Shown: positions 32,375-42,426, counted from the stretch's first letter. The stretch is DNA of 64,000 bases from Verticiella alkaliphila (GCF_018904615.1 NZ_JADCNH010000005.1:124001-188000); one strand, 5' to 3'. Program-made: numbers and translations. The notes: a model not told the origin generated them from the sequence alone.

Positions 32375-34567
32375 TCAGGGTTCTGGCGAACGGCGCGACG
32401 AAGCGAGGAACTTGGTCGCAAATGCTTCTGCAGGCATGGGCACGCCATACCAATAGCCTTGCCCGAGCGCACAGCCCTGTTCTCGCAGGAATTGCGCCTG
32501 GGCAGGCGTTTCGATGCCCTCGGCAACGACGTCGAGATGAAACTTCGCACCGAGATACAAAATGGCCTGGATCACGGCGGCGTCTGCCGCATCTCCTGGC
32601 AAGTTCGTCAAAAAAGAGCGGTCAATCTTGAGGCGCGTGATGGGCAGCCGTTTCAGCAGGCTGAGCGAAGCGTAGCCCGTCCCATAATCATCAAAGGCGA
32701 TACTCACCCCGGAATCGTAGAGCTGCTGCAGCGTTTCCATCATGCGTGCGTCGGGCCGCAGCAACGTGTTCTCGGTGATCTCCAGCTCCAGTCCGGTGGC
32801 GTCCAGCCCGGTCTCAGCCAGCACCTCATTGACGAGCTGGAGCAGGCGGTCACTCTGGAACTGCGAAGCAAAGAGGTTCACCGCCACGCGAAATTCGGGA
32901 TGCAGGCGCCGCCACGCCACCGCCTGCTGACATGCGTGGGTGAGAATCCAGCGCCCGACGGTTTCGATGGACGGACTGGTTTCGAGGATGCGGATGAACT
33001 CGCCCGGCGCGAGCACGCCAGCGACCGGGTGGCGCCAGCGCAGCAACGCTTCTGCGCCGACGACACGTCCGGTGTCCAGGGCCACCTGCGGCTGATAGAA
33101 AAGAACGAACTGGCCCTGGTCGCAGGCGTCGATCAGCTCGTGTTCCATCTTGCGCCGACGCATCACAGCCTCGCGCAACTCCTGCACGAAGAAGCGAAAC
33201 GTGTTGCCACCCTGCTTCTTGGCCTCGTAGAGTGCGAGGTCGGCATTGGCGAGCAGTCCGCCGGCTTCAGCTGGCGTATCGAAGGGATGCAGGGCAATCC
33301 CGATGTTCCCGGTGAGTTCGACGCGCACCCCATCGACTTCCAGCGGTTCAGACACCGCGTGCAGCACGCGACGGCACAGCGCCGCGCATTCCGCGGCGTC
33401 CGCACACTCGGGCACGAGCGCAGCGAACTCGGCGCCGCCCAGGCGGCCAAGCGTTCCGGACTCCGGAAACAGGAGCCGGAAGCGGTGTGCCATGGCCCGC
33501 AGCACCGCATCGCCGGCTTCGGTGCCGCGCGCATCATTGATCGGCTTGATGCCGTTGAGGGCGACGAGCAGCACGGCAGCGGGGACGGTGGGCGACAGCG
33601 CGGCCACCGCTTGGCGAAACGTGGCCGCATCGGCCAATGCCGTGAGCGGATCCAGCTGGGCCAGCCGCAGCAGGCGCTCTTCGCTCAGCCGCCACGCCGA
33701 CAGATCGCGCACAATGGCGCCAAACACAGGCTGCCCGTCTTCCCGCCATAGCGACAGCGAGACGTCGATGAGCAGGGGCGAACCATTGGCATGCAGGCCG
33801 ACCAGGCGCTGCGTGGGCTGCGCCGCCTCCTGATGCCCCGCCTCCAGTTGGTGCATGCGCACGGCGTGCCGGGTTTGCGATGCGGGATCGAGCAAGGTCA
33901 GGAAGGGACGGCCCAACATCGCCTCGACCGACATGCCGAACAGACGCGTGGCCCCCGGATTCCAGAAAGTGATGCGTGCCTCGTCATCGAAGCACACGAT
34001 GGCATCCGGCGACGTCGAGGCGAGGTTCTCCAGACGATGTCGCCCAACCCGGCGGGCAGCATCAAGCCGCCGCACCTCGAATCGGTTCATGGCGAGGCTC
34101 GCGAGCTCGCTCAACCACTCGGCCTGCACCGGTCCGACATCGTCCCGCGCACGATCGTCGAACAGACAGAAGACCCCGAGCTGATGACCATCCGCTGCCA
34201 GCAGCGGTACCCCGGCGAAGAACCGCAAGCCGGGCAGGACACGATCCCAGCCCCGGCAGTTCAAATGCGGCTCACGCAAAATATCGCTGAGCATCCATGC
34301 GTCGCCCGTGAGTGTCACGGTATCGCACGCTGCATCATCACGCGGCACTGCATCGCATGCCGTGCCCGATTTGGCTTTCAGAAAGTAGCGTTCGCGGTCC
34401 AGCAGGGCAATGGCGGCAGCACGGACGTGAAAGAGGCGCCGGGCGAGTCGCACAAGCCGGTCGAGGTCGTCCTCCGGGGGAGTGTCCAATACATGGTAGG
34501 CGCCCAGTGCGCGCAGCCGTGCAGCTTCATCCGGCGTAGGTTGGGCGGGGTTTGCGGTGCCGGGCAT
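32375..34567 (-). CDS. GAF-PAS-GGDEF-EAL signalling protein, degenerate cyclase with likely active phosphodiesterase
   Basis: 730 residues. GAF domain (about 25-165), PAS domain (about 180-300), GGDEF domain (about 310-460) and EAL domain (about 475-720). The cyclase motif is GGAEF, with the catalytic Asp replaced by Ala, so c-di-GMP synthesis is unlikely. The EAL domain keeps its catalytic set: EALLRW, NLFASQ, ELEITEN, FDDYGTGYAS, KIDRSF and AEGIET. It should therefore hydrolyse c-di-GMP, gated by a GAF ligand or redox signal. No membrane segment. Start ATG 34567 has GAGGT upstream. Monocistronic. Confidence 0.92.
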   Translation of the reverse strand: MPGTANPAQPTPDEAARLRALGAYHVLDTPPEDDLDRLVRLARRLFHVRAAAIALLDRERYFLKAKSGTACDAVPRDDAACDTVTLTGDAWMLSDILREPHLNCRGWDRVLPGLRFFAGVPLLAADGHQLGVFCLFDDRARDDVGPVQAEWLSELASLAMNRFEVRRLDAARRVGRHRLENLASTSPDAIVCFDDEARITFWNPGATRLFGMSVEAMLGRPFLTLLDPASQTRHAVRMHQLEAGHQEAAQPTQRLVGLHANGSPLLIDVSLSLWREDGQPVFGAIVRDLSAWRLSEERLLRLAQLDPLTALADAATFRQAVAALSPTVPAAVLLVALNGIKPINDARGTEAGDAVLRAMAHRFRLLFPESGTLGRLGGAEFAALVPECADAAECAALCRRVLHAVSEPLEVDGVRVELTGNIGIALHPFDTPAEAGGLLANADLALYEAKKQGGNTFRFFVQELREAVMRRRKMEHELIDACDQGQFVLFYQPQVALDTGRVVGAEALLRWRHPVAGVLAPGEFIRILETSPSIETVGRWILTHACQQAVAWRRLHPEFRVAVNLFASQFQSDRLLQLVNEVLAETGLDATGLELEITENTLLRPDARMMETLQQLYDSGVSIAFDDYGTGYASLSLLKRLPITRLKIDRSFLTNLPGDAADAAVIQAILYLGAKFHLDVVAEGIETPAQAQFLREQGCALGQGYWYGVPMPAEAFATKFLASSRRSPEP

Positions 34568-34727
34568 GCAGACCTCGAACGTCCTGTTGAACACGTCGAA
34601 CAATCGTAACGCAAACCGAGGGATTGCAATGAGTGATGACCAATAGCATACGGCGTTAGCTCAGCAGGAATCGGCCCCGACCCATGCGCACGAGGCAAGC
34701 GGTGAATCCCAGCGCATCCCAAAAACA

Positions 34728-34752
34728 AAAGGCCCGCGAAGCGCGGGCCTTT
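34728..34752 (-). terminator. Terminator of the cold-shock gene
   Basis: AAAGGCCCGCG / CGCGGGCCTTT, an 11-bp stem with a 3-base loop. On the minus strand it ends in TTTTGTTTTT. It is 27 bp after the csp stop. Confidence 0.9.
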
Positions 34753-34778
34753 CAATGACTGCGGAAGATCGCCGTGGA

Positions 34779-34982
34779 TTACAGCGGCTGGATCTTCGTG
34801 GCTTGCGGGCCCTTGGGGCCTTGGCCGGCGACGTAGCTCACGCGCTGGTTTTCTTCCAGGGTGCGGTAGCCCGAGCCTTGAATTTCGGAGAAGTGGGCGA
34901 AGAGATCCTTACCGCCGGCATCGGGGACGATGAAGCCAAAACCCTTTTCCGCGTTGAACCACTTAACGACACCGGTTTCCAT
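34779..34982 (-). CDS. CspA-family cold-shock protein
   Basis: A 67-residue OB-fold RNA chaperone. RNP1 is KGFGFI and RNP2 is LFAHFSEI; the opening is [11 protein letters not shown]. Melts secondary structure in mRNA. It is monocistronic with a strong terminator. The gap of 282 bp to the divergent gnd gene allows a long untranslated leader, the usual site of cold control in this family. Confidence 0.97.
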   Translation of the reverse strand: METGVVKWFNAEKGFGFIVPDAGGKDLFAHFSEIQGSGYRTLEENQRVSYVAGQGPKGPQATKIQPL

Positions 34983-35264
34983 ACTGCTTTCCTTAAGACG
35001 AAATAGGCAAAATGCCAGGGTGACCAGAAAATCAAGGATAGGCAGCAGGACAAGACCGGATCCGGCTCACGCAAGCTTCGCGCTAGACACTTGAAAATCT
35101 TGCTGCGCACTATGCTGGCGAAAAACCGCCTTGTCAACCCCCTGCCCCAAGGGGGCAGAAGTGCCCCGCGAGCCAGCGTTTCTGCGGGTTTTCCCGGGAA
35201 TGACGTGTGCTGGACAGCGCAGTGAACCCGACGCTCAGGCCGGGTTCGGCAGCAGGAGAAATCA
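34983..35264. other. Divergent csp/gnd control region
   Basis: 282 bp without a gene. It must hold the csp promoter and leader (minus) and the promoter of the gnd-zwf-pgl-gntK operon (plus). A CCCCAAGGGGG word at 35146-35156 could form a short hairpin. I see no clear -10/-35 pair. Confidence 0.4.
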
Positions 35265-36257
35265 ATGCAAATCGGCATGATCGGATTGGGCCGCATGGGC
35301 GCGAATCTCGCGCGCCGTCTGATGCGGCATGGCCACGACATCGTGGCTCACGATGCCCTCCCCGCCGCGCGTGCTGCGCTCGCGGCAGACGGGGCGGTGG
35401 ACGCGGACACGCTCGCCACCTTGGTCGAGGCGCTGTCGGCGCCCCGCATCGTGTGGGTGATGCTGCCCGCTGGCGCCCCCACCGAGGACACCATCACCGC
35501 GCTCATGGATCACCTGTCTCCCGGAGACATTGTGATCGATGGCGGCAACACCTTCTATAAAGACGACGTGCGCCGGGGTCACGCCCTCACGCAACGCGGT
35601 CTGCACTATCTGGATGTAGGGACATCTGGCGGCGTATGGGGCCTGGACCGGGGCTACTGCCTGATGATCGGCGGCGAAGCGGACATCGTCGAGCGGTTGG
35701 ATCCGCTCTTCGTGGCGCTCGCGCCCGGCGAGGATGCGGCGTCGGCCACGCCAGGACGTCGCAGCACCGACGCGCGGCCAGCGAAGGGCTACGTGCACGT
35801 CGGCCCCGCCGGTGCGGGCCACTATGCCAAGATGATCCACAACGGGATCGAATACGGCATGATGCAGGCGCTGGCCGAAGGCTTTCATCTCCTGCAGGCC
35901 AAGGGCGAGGCAAGCGTGCCGGAAGACGAACGCTTCGAGATCGACGTGGCGGCCGTGGCCGAGGCCTGGCGACGCGGCAGCGTCGTGTCTTCATGGCTGC
36001 TCGATCTCACGGCCCAGGCGCTGGACCGGGATGCGGCGCTGACCGATTTCTCCGGCGTGGTGGGTGACAGCGGCGAAGGTCGCTGGACCGTCAACGCGGC
36101 GGTCGAGCATGCTGTGCCGGCCCCCGTGCTCACGGCCGCCCTCTATGCGCGCTTCCGATCCCGCGTGACCGGTGGCTACGCAGACCGCCTGCTGTCGGCC
36201 ATGCGCCTCGCCTTCGGCGGCCACCTGGAATCACCTCGTGAGGAGCCGCGCGGATGA
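35265..36257 (+). CDS. gnd: 6-phosphogluconate dehydrogenase, short (GntZ/NAD-type) form
   Basis: 330 residues, the short type rather than the ~470-residue E. coli type. Rossmann motif MIGLGRMGANLARRL, substrate motif VIDGGNTFYKDD, TSGGVWG, and catalytic HVGPAGAGHYAKMIHNGIE. Oxidatively decarboxylates 6-phosphogluconate to ribulose 5-phosphate. First gene of a four-gene operon; its stop overlaps the zwf start by 4 bp (ATGA). It is preceded by AGGAGA. An insert (about 155-172: ASATPGRRSTDARP) is found in this subfamily. Confidence 0.95.
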   Translation: MQIGMIGLGRMGANLARRLMRHGHDIVAHDALPAARAALAADGAVDADTLATLVEALSAPRIVWVMLPAGAPTEDTITALMDHLSPGDIVIDGGNTFYKDDVRRGHALTQRGLHYLDVGTSGGVWGLDRGYCLMIGGEADIVERLDPLFVALAPGEDAASATPGRRSTDARPAKGYVHVGPAGAGHYAKMIHNGIEYGMMQALAEGFHLLQAKGEASVPEDERFEIDVAAVAEAWRRGSVVSSWLLDLTAQALDRDAALTDFSGVVGDSGEGRWTVNAAVEHAVPAPVLTAALYARFRSRVTGGYADRLLSAMRLAFGGHLESPREEPRG

Positions 36258-37744
36258 ACACCACGGACCTGAAACCCACCCCCGCAGCCACGCTGTTCCT
36301 CTTTGGTGCGCATGGCGATCTCGCGCAGCGCCTGCTCGTGCCCGCGCTGTACCGGCTCTGCCGCGCGGGGCTCCTCAACCCAGAGACACGCATCGTCGGC
36401 GTGGATCACAACGAGGCCACGGACGAAGCCTTTCGCGAGCGCATCGCGCAAGCCCTGCGCGCCCTGGCGAGCGATCCGCACGCCGAGGGCGGCGGCCATG
36501 CCCTGGACCACGACTGCTGGTGCGACTTCTCGCCCAACATCCATTACCAGACCGGCGACTTCCTCGAAGACGATACGTATGCAGCGATCGCGCAACGCCT
36601 GGATGAATACGGCGGCAACGCCATCTTCTATCTCGGTACCGCGCCTCGATTCTTCGGGCCGATCGTCGAGCATTTGGCGCAGGCCGGCTTGCTGCGTGAA
36701 GCGCAGGGTGCGTTTCGCCGGGTGGCTGTCGAGAAGCCCTTTGGCATTGACCTGGACAGCGCGCGCGCGCTGAACGCCACGCTGAGGCGCCATCTCGAAG
36801 AGACACAGATCTATCGTGTGGATCATTTCGCCGGCAAGGATGCCGCGCGCAATCTCGCGGTGTATCGCTTCGCGAGCGGGTTCGTCGAGCCCTTCTGGCA
36901 TCGCGACTTCATCGACAGCGTACAGATCAGCGCCGTGGAAACGCTCGGCGTGGAAGGTCGTGGACGCTTCTATGAAGCCACCGGCGCGCTGCGCGACATG
37001 GTGCAGAACCATCTGCTGCAGCTGCTCGCGCTGGTGGCGATGGAGCCACCCCAGGGCGACACCGCTGCAGACTGGCAGGCGGCCAAGACGGCAGCAGTCG
37101 CCGCCATTCGCTGCCCCAAACCGGCTCAAGCCGCTGACGATGGCGTGCGGGGTCAGTACAGCGCGCCGCCGACAGGCGATGGGAAAGCGTACCGCGACGA
37201 GAAGAACGTGGAATCCGACAGCACGGTCGAAACCTACGTCGCGCTGCGCCTGATGCTGGACACGCCCCGGTGGCAGGGTGTGCCCTTCTATCTGCGCACG
37301 GGCAAGCGGCTCTCCCGGCGCGCCACGGAAATCGTGATTCAGTTCCGCCAGCCGCAGGTGCCTGGTGTGCCGACGCTGCCGACGCCCACGCGCGCCATCT
37401 TGCGCCTGGATCCGGAAACGCTGGTGCTCGAATGGCCGCTGCGCGAGCCCGGGCCTGGCAATACCCTCACCTGCCGTCAGCTCGCATTGAACGTGGATGA
37501 AGCCCTGGGCCAGCGCCCTGGCTCGGGCTACGAAACCCTGTTGTATGGATGCCTGCAAGGCGACGCCACCCATTTCCAGAGCGCGCAGGAAGTCGAGGCC
37601 GCCTGGGCCGCCGTTGCGCCCTTCCAGGCCGTCTGGTCACAAGGCACCGAACCCGAGTTCTACCACGCCGGCTCCGACGGCCCGGAGGGCGCGCGCACCT
37701 TGATCGAGCGGGATGGCCGGCAATGGTGGGAGCCCGCAGCATGA
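36254..37744 (+). CDS. zwf: Glucose-6-phosphate 1-dehydrogenase
   Basis: 496 residues, normal length. NADP-binding LFGAHGDLAQRLLVPALYRL (the usual GASGDLxxR appears as GAHGDLAQR). Active-site YRVDHFAGKDAARN carries the catalytic Asp-His and substrate Lys; EKPFGIDL and YLRTGKRLS are also typical. First oxidative step of the pentose phosphate and Entner-Doudoroff routes. Coupled by 4-bp overlaps to gnd upstream and pgl downstream. Confidence 0.96.
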   Translation: MNTTDLKPTPAATLFLFGAHGDLAQRLLVPALYRLCRAGLLNPETRIVGVDHNEATDEAFRERIAQALRALASDPHAEGGGHALDHDCWCDFSPNIHYQTGDFLEDDTYAAIAQRLDEYGGNAIFYLGTAPRFFGPIVEHLAQAGLLREAQGAFRRVAVEKPFGIDLDSARALNATLRRHLEETQIYRVDHFAGKDAARNLAVYRFASGFVEPFWHRDFIDSVQISAVETLGVEGRGRFYEATGALRDMVQNHLLQLLALVAMEPPQGDTAADWQAAKTAAVAAIRCPKPAQAADDGVRGQYSAPPTGDGKAYRDEKNVESDSTVETYVALRLMLDTPRWQGVPFYLRTGKRLSRRATEIVIQFRQPQVPGVPTLPTPTRAILRLDPETLVLEWPLREPGPGNTLTCRQLALNVDEALGQRPGSGYETLLYGCLQGDATHFQSAQEVEAAWAAVAPFQAVWSQGTEPEFYHAGSDGPEGARTLIERDGRQWWEPAA

Positions 37745-38469
37745 TCATGGCGCAGGACCAACGCTTCGTCACTCGCGATGCCGACGATCTCGCCAAGGTC
37801 GTCGCGCGCTGGCTTGCAGGACGCATCGCACGAAAGCCCGGACGATTCTCGCTCGCTCTGTGCGGTGGACGCACGCCCTTATCCCTGTATCGGCTGCTCG
37901 GGTCGCCCGCCTGGGCGGAGACGCTGGATTGGTCGCGCGTTCACATCTTCTGGGGTGACGAGCGGCTGGTGCCGCGTCACGACCCTGCAAGCAACGCAGG
38001 CAACGCGCGGGCCGCCTGGTTGGACAAGGTCAACGTGCCCGCCGCCCAGGTGCACATGATGCCCATCGAGCCCGATCCGGGCACGGCGGCGTTGCGCTAC
38101 GAGCACACGCTGCGCACTTTCTATGGCCACGAGGCACTCGACCCCGGTCGGCCCTTGTTCGATGTCGTCTTGCTGGGCGTGGGTGCAGATGGCCATACCG
38201 CATCCGTGTTCCCCGGTGATCCGATGGCGGCGAACGACCCGGCGTGGGCGCGCGGCGTCGTCCGTTCAGAGCCACCTGCGCGCATGACGCTTACCTTGCC
38301 CGTGCTGCGCAGTGCTCGTTCGGTGGCATTTCTCGTGGCGGGCGAGGACAAGGCACCCGTGATGCAGCAGCTGGCCGCGGGAGACACGACGTTGCCGGCG
38401 GCCCAGGTGCAGGGCGAGGAGGAAACGCTATGGTTCCTGGACAAGGCCGCGGCGAAGGGGCTGACATGA
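37741..38469 (+). CDS. pgl: 6-phosphogluconolactonase
   Basis: 242 residues, with LALCGGRTPLSLYRLL (substrate loop), HIFWGDERLVP and LGVGADGHTASVFPG (catalytic His region). Hydrolyses the lactone made by Zwf. Overlaps zwf and gntK by 4 bp each, so the complete oxidative pathway is translated as a block. Confidence 0.95.
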   Translation: MIMAQDQRFVTRDADDLAKVVARWLAGRIARKPGRFSLALCGGRTPLSLYRLLGSPAWAETLDWSRVHIFWGDERLVPRHDPASNAGNARAAWLDKVNVPAAQVHMMPIEPDPGTAALRYEHTLRTFYGHEALDPGRPLFDVVLLGVGADGHTASVFPGDPMAANDPAWARGVVRSEPPARMTLTLPVLRSARSVAFLVAGEDKAPVMQQLAAGDTTLPAAQVQGEEETLWFLDKAAAKGLT

Positions 38470-38999
38470 CGCCCGTGGTGGTGGTGATGGGGGTAACGGG
38501 AACCGGCAAGACGACGCTGGCCCGCCAGCTGGCGACCGACCTCGACTGGCCGTTCCAGGAGGGTGATCAGCTGCACTCTGCTGGCAACCTCGCCAAGCTC
38601 GCTGCCGGGGTCGCGCTCACGGACGAGGATCGCGCGCCATGGCTGGCGGCGATCGGCCGCTGGATCGATGCGCGCAACGCGCAAGGTGGCGGCGGCACCG
38701 TCAGTTGCTCTGCCTTGCGTCGCAGCTATCGGGACACCTTGCGTGCGGGACGCCCGAACGTGCGCTTCGTGCTCTTGACCGGCACGCACGATCAGATCTC
38801 GGCACGGCTCGCGCATCGGACGGGCCACTTCATGTCGCCGTCGCTGCTGACCAGCCAACTCAATGCCCTGGAGCCGCCTGGCGTCGACGAACCGGTCCTG
38901 TCGTTGCCGATCATGCTCGAACTGGCGGAGAAGTCTGCGCGCGTGCAGCGGTGGCTGCACGAGACACACCCGGCCCTGGCCACGATGGGCCAGACATGA
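38466..38999 (+). CDS. gntK: Gluconokinase
   Basis: A 177-residue P-loop kinase: Walker A MGVTGTGKTT, substrate region EGDQLHSAGNLAKLAAGVALTDEDRAPWL, and CSALRRSYRDTLR. Phosphorylates gluconate to 6-phosphogluconate, the substrate of Gnd in the same operon, so external gluconate can feed the pathway. No gluconate transporter or edd/eda genes lie nearby. Confidence 0.94.
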   Translation: MTPVVVVMGVTGTGKTTLARQLATDLDWPFQEGDQLHSAGNLAKLAAGVALTDEDRAPWLAAIGRWIDARNAQGGGGTVSCSALRRSYRDTLRAGRPNVRFVLLTGTHDQISARLAHRTGHFMSPSLLTSQLNALEPPGVDEPVLSLPIMLELAEKSARVQRWLHETHPALATMGQT

Positions 39000-39011
39000 C
39001 AACGAGCGCGC

Positions 39012-39046
39012 CCTTGCATCGGTTGGGCCATAAGCCCGATGCAAGG
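39012..39046. terminator. Inverted repeat after gntK, possible bidirectional terminator
   Basis: Arms CCTTGCATCGG / CCGATGCAAGG (11 bp, exact) with a 13-base loop, 13 bp after the gntK stop and 57 bp after the convergent DUF3309 gene. There is no T-run, so termination is inferred from position. Confidence 0.55.
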
Positions 39047-39102
39047 ACGCGCCCGTGCGCGTCGCTCAAGACCTGGCCGCAACCAGGTCATGCAACGCCC
39101 TT

Positions 39103-39258
39103 CTAGATATAGCCCAACAACAGCAACACGATCAGGATGACGAGCAGGAGCCCGATGCCACCCGTCGGGCCGTAGCCCCACGCGCGGCTGTGCGGCCAGG
39201 CGGGCAACGCGCCCACGAGGAGCAAGATAAGAATGATGAGAAGAATCGTGCCCAACAT
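39103..39258 (-). CDS. DUF3309 small membrane protein (51 aa)
   Basis: A short protein of two hydrophobic helices joined by a conserved turn (GALPAWPHSRAWGYGPTGGIG), matching the DUF3309 family of small, often stress-induced inner-membrane proteins of unknown role. ATG 39258; a GGAGACC ribosome site lies just upstream. Confidence 0.85.
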   Translation of the reverse strand: MLGTILLIILILLLVGALPAWPHSRAWGYGPTGGIGLLLVILIVLLLLGYI

Positions 39259-39333
39259 GTTGGTCTCCTGGAACAGCGCGGGAAGGCCGTCCTGCCGAGC
39301 AGACTTCGCAAGAACTGATCCCAGTCCAGAATG

Positions 39334-40563
39334 TCAATGACGGGGCGGCTGGGGCAACAGCCGAAAGGCCAGTGCCCCCAGGAACAGCGCCACTGCGACG
39401 AAGCCATACACGGCAAGATAGGTGTCGATCTGCCAGACCACGGCCAGCCCTGCCACCTGCCCTGTGAGCCACTGCATGATGGCCACGCCCAGGAACATCG
39501 CCATGGTGAAGACGGCCATCGCGCGTCCCGTCATCTCGGGCGGATAGGCAGCCCGCACGTCGGCGTACTGCAGCACGGCGTAGCCATGGACCAGCGCAAT
39601 GGCAAGCACCAGCGCGATGGTGAGCACCGGGCCGCGCACCACCGCCAACAGCGCAAAGAGCGTGGCCAATGTGCAGGCGCCCGTGAGGATCCAGCGGCGA
39701 CGCAGGCGATCGCCCGGATCCAGCCGACCGAACAGTGGCGGCGCGATCAGCGCGATCACGGACACCGCGAGCGCGAGATTGCCGACCTCCACCAGCGAGA
39801 ACTGCTCGCGCTCGAGCAGTTGCGGACCGAGCCACAGACCCCGCATCGCCATGAAGCACGAGTAGGTCAGACCGCCCAGCACCACGATCCCTGCGGTATG
39901 GGGAAGGGAGAACAGCTGCAGGAAGCCGCGGATGGATTGCCCGACGGTGGGCTTGCCGCCCGCGGTGGAGGGGCGATCATCGTGCAGGACGCGACAGGCG
40001 GCCACCCAGGCCACGGCGGAGCCGAGGGCCAGCACGAGATACGGCGCGCGCCAGGAGGTTTCGGCGACGAGCCAGGCCGCCGGCGTACCCGTGGCGAGCA
40101 TGCCCAGCCCGCCGACGCCCATCGTCGCACCCGACAACGCAGCAAAGCGGTCAGGGGGAAAGGTGCGCGCAATGAGCACGGTGCAGACCACGAAGGCGGG
40201 CGCGCAGCCGATACCGATCACGGCCTGCCCCAGCAAAAGCCAGCCAAAGCTCGGGGCCACCGCACACAGCACCGCGCCTGCCACGCAGAGCGGCGCCACC
40301 CAGAGGATGGTGCGGCGGATGCCCTGCAGATCGATGCCGATGCCCATCGCGAACTGGCACGCCGCGAACGAGAAGTGGAACATCGCGCCATACAGCCCGA
40401 GCTGACGGGGCGAGAGTTCCCAGTAGGTCTGCAGCGGCGCGGCCAGGATGGCGGCCAGCGTGCGGTAGGACTGGCTAAGCGCGAAGCCCGCGCCCAGCAC
40501 CGCCAGCATCAGCCGGGCCGCCCGGTACGCGTCGGTGGACGCTGTGCCCGCGCAAGTGCTCAT
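39334..40563 (-). CDS. MFS transporter
   Basis: 409 residues with 12 predicted helices. N-half: LYGAMFHFSFAACQFAMGIGIDLQGIRR, a motif A-like loop. C-half begins near IRGFLQLFSLPHT. Resembles the CynX/NNP-like or oxalate/formate groups but has no substrate signature I can name. 4 bp separate its start from the stop of the ABC permease upstream, so it is co-transcribed with that pair. It may share a toxic-compound export role. Confidence 0.87.
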   Translation of the reverse strand: MSTCAGTASTDAYRAARLMLAVLGAGFALSQSYRTLAAILAAPLQTYWELSPRQLGLYGAMFHFSFAACQFAMGIGIDLQGIRRTILWVAPLCVAGAVLCAVAPSFGWLLLGQAVIGIGCAPAFVVCTVLIARTFPPDRFAALSGATMGVGGLGMLATGTPAAWLVAETSWRAPYLVLALGSAVAWVAACRVLHDDRPSTAGGKPTVGQSIRGFLQLFSLPHTAGIVVLGGLTYSCFMAMRGLWLGPQLLEREQFSLVEVGNLALAVSVIALIAPPLFGRLDPGDRLRRRWILTGACTLATLFALLAVVRGPVLTIALVLAIALVHGYAVLQYADVRAAYPPEMTGRAMAVFTMAMFLGVAIMQWLTGQVAGLAVVWQIDTYLAVYGFVAVALFLGALAFRLLPQPPRH

Positions 40564-40567
40564 GTCC

Positions 40568-41329
40568 TTACGCCTTCAGGTGATAGCCGGTGCGAAAGAT
40601 CCACGCCACGGCCGCCAGGCACAGGCTCAGGAACACCAGCGTCATCGCCACGCTCACGCCCACGTGCACGTCGGCCGTGCCGTAGAAGCTCCAGCGAAAT
40701 CCGCTCACCAGGTACACCACTGGATTGAAGAGCGTCACCGTCTGCCAGAACGGCGGCAGCATGCTGATCGAGTAGAAGCTGCCGCCCAAAAAGGCGAGCG
40801 GCGTGATGATCATCATCGGCACGACCTGCAACTTCTCGAACCCCTGGGCCCAGACGCCCAGCACGAAGCCGAAGAGGCTGAAGGTGATGGCCGTGAGCAG
40901 CAGAAAACCCACCATCCAGACAGGGTGCTCGATCGAATAGGGAATGAAGGCGCGCGCTGTGGCAAGAATGATGACGCCCAGGATCAGGGACTTGGTCGCC
41001 GCCGCCCCCACGTATCCCAGCAGGATCTCCACGAACGAGATCGGCGCCGACAGCACCTCATAGATGGTGCCCGAGTACTTGGGCATGAAGATGCCGAAGG
41101 ACGCGTTGGAGATGCTCTCCGTCATCAGGGACAGCATCAGCAGCCCCGGGATGATGAACGCGCCATAGCTCACGCCGTCGATCTCGCCCACGCGCGAGGC
41201 GATGGCAGTGCCGAAGACCACGAAGTACAACGCGGTGGAGATCACCGGCGAGGCGATGCTCTGCATCAGGGTGCGGCCCATGCGGGCCATTTCGAAGCGA
41301 TAGATCGCGCGGATGGCGTGCATGTTCAT
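40568..41329 (-). CDS. yadH: ABC-2 type exporter permease, YadH family
   Basis: 253 residues, six membrane helices. [38 protein letters not shown], and the family hallmark [21 protein letters not shown] followed by [14 protein letters not shown]. Length equals E. coli YadH. ATG 41329 overlaps the ATPase stop by 4 bp. Works with the next gene as a two-component exporter of unknown substrate. Confidence 0.9.
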   Translation of the reverse strand: MNMHAIRAIYRFEMARMGRTLMQSIASPVISTALYFVVFGTAIASRVGEIDGVSYGAFIIPGLLMLSLMTESISNASFGIFMPKYSGTIYEVLSAPISFVEILLGYVGAAATKSLILGVIILATARAFIPYSIEHPVWMVGFLLLTAITFSLFGFVLGVWAQGFEKLQVVPMMIITPLAFLGGSFYSISMLPPFWQTVTLFNPVVYLVSGFRWSFYGTADVHVGVSVAMTLVFLSLCLAAVAWIFRTGYHLKA

Positions 41330-42252
41330 GAATTGGACCTCACCAGGCTGACGAAGATGTCCTCCAGCGAACTCTGGCGGGACTGCACGTCGATGTAATC
41401 GATGCCGCATGCGGAGACCCGTGCGAGCAACGCCGCAATGCCAGGATCCTCCAGGCTCGCATCGAAGGTGTAGATGAGCTCGGCGCCGTCGGCCGCCAGT
41501 GCGACCGGCAGATCCCTCAGGCCCTCGGGCACCTCGGTGAGCGGTCGCTTCAATGTGAGGGCCAGCTCGCGCTTGCCGAGCTGGCGCATCAGCGTGGCCT
41601 TCTCCTGCACCAGCACGATCTCGCCCTTGGTGATGATGCCGATGCGATCGGCCATCTGCTCGGCTTCCTCGATGTAGTGCGTCGTGAGGATGATCGTCAC
41701 GCCACGCTCGCGCAGGCGCCCGACCATCTCCCACATGTCGCGGCGCAGCTCGACGTCCACGCCGGCCGTGGGTTCATCCAGGAACAGGATGTCCGGCTCG
41801 TGCGACAAGGCCTTGGCGATCATCACCCGGCGCTTCATGCCGCCCGAGAGCGCCATCACTTTGGTGTGGCGCTTGTCCCAGAGCGACAGCGTGCGCAGCA
41901 CGTTTTCGATGATGTCGGGCGCCGGCGGCTTGCCGAAAAGACCGCGGCTGAAGCTCACCGTAGCCCACACCGATTCGAAGGCATCGGTGAAGAGCTCCTG
42001 CGGCACCAGACCGATCTTGGCGCGCGCGGCGCGGTAGTCGCGCACGACGTCATGGCCGTCCGCGTGCACCGTGCCCGCGGTGGGATTGACCAGGCCGCAG
42101 ATGATGCTGATGAGGGTTGTCTTGCCTGCCCCGTTGGGGCCCAGCAGGGCGAAGATTTCGCCGCGCCGGATGTCCAGGTCCACTTGCCGCAACGCCTGGA
42201 ACCCGCCTGCATAGGTCTTCTGCAGGCCTTTGACCGATATGACCGGCTGCAC
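41326..42252 (-). CDS. yadG: ABC exporter ATPase, YadG family
   Basis: 308 residues, same length as E. coli YadG. Walker [10 protein letters not shown], signature LSGGMKRR, Walker B ILFLDEP, H-loop TTHYIEEAE, and a C-terminal regulatory domain. The start is GTG 42252 with GGGAG seven bases upstream; an ATG 27 bases earlier has no ribosome site. Drives the YadH permease. Confidence 0.9.
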   Translation of the reverse strand: MQPVISVKGLQKTYAGGFQALRQVDLDIRRGEIFALLGPNGAGKTTLISIICGLVNPTAGTVHADGHDVVRDYRAARAKIGLVPQELFTDAFESVWATVSFSRGLFGKPPAPDIIENVLRTLSLWDKRHTKVMALSGGMKRRVMIAKALSHEPDILFLDEPTAGVDVELRRDMWEMVGRLRERGVTIILTTHYIEEAEQMADRIGIITKGEIVLVQEKATLMRQLGKRELALTLKRPLTEVPEGLRDLPVALAADGAELIYTFDASLEDPGIAALLARVSACGIDYIDVQSRQSSLEDIFVSLVRSNS

Positions 42253-42426
42253 TGCCGTCTCCCTGTGAACACGGCGCATGCGCCGAGTCCGAGCATCATA
42301 ACCGGGGCCATCATCCCGGCTGGTCACCCCCCTTCCGCCAGCAGGGGCAGTGCGCCATGCGCCCGAGCCGGGCAGGAACGATCGCCATTTTCGGTAAAAT
42401 CGCGGGTTTCCCCCGGGGATATTCCC

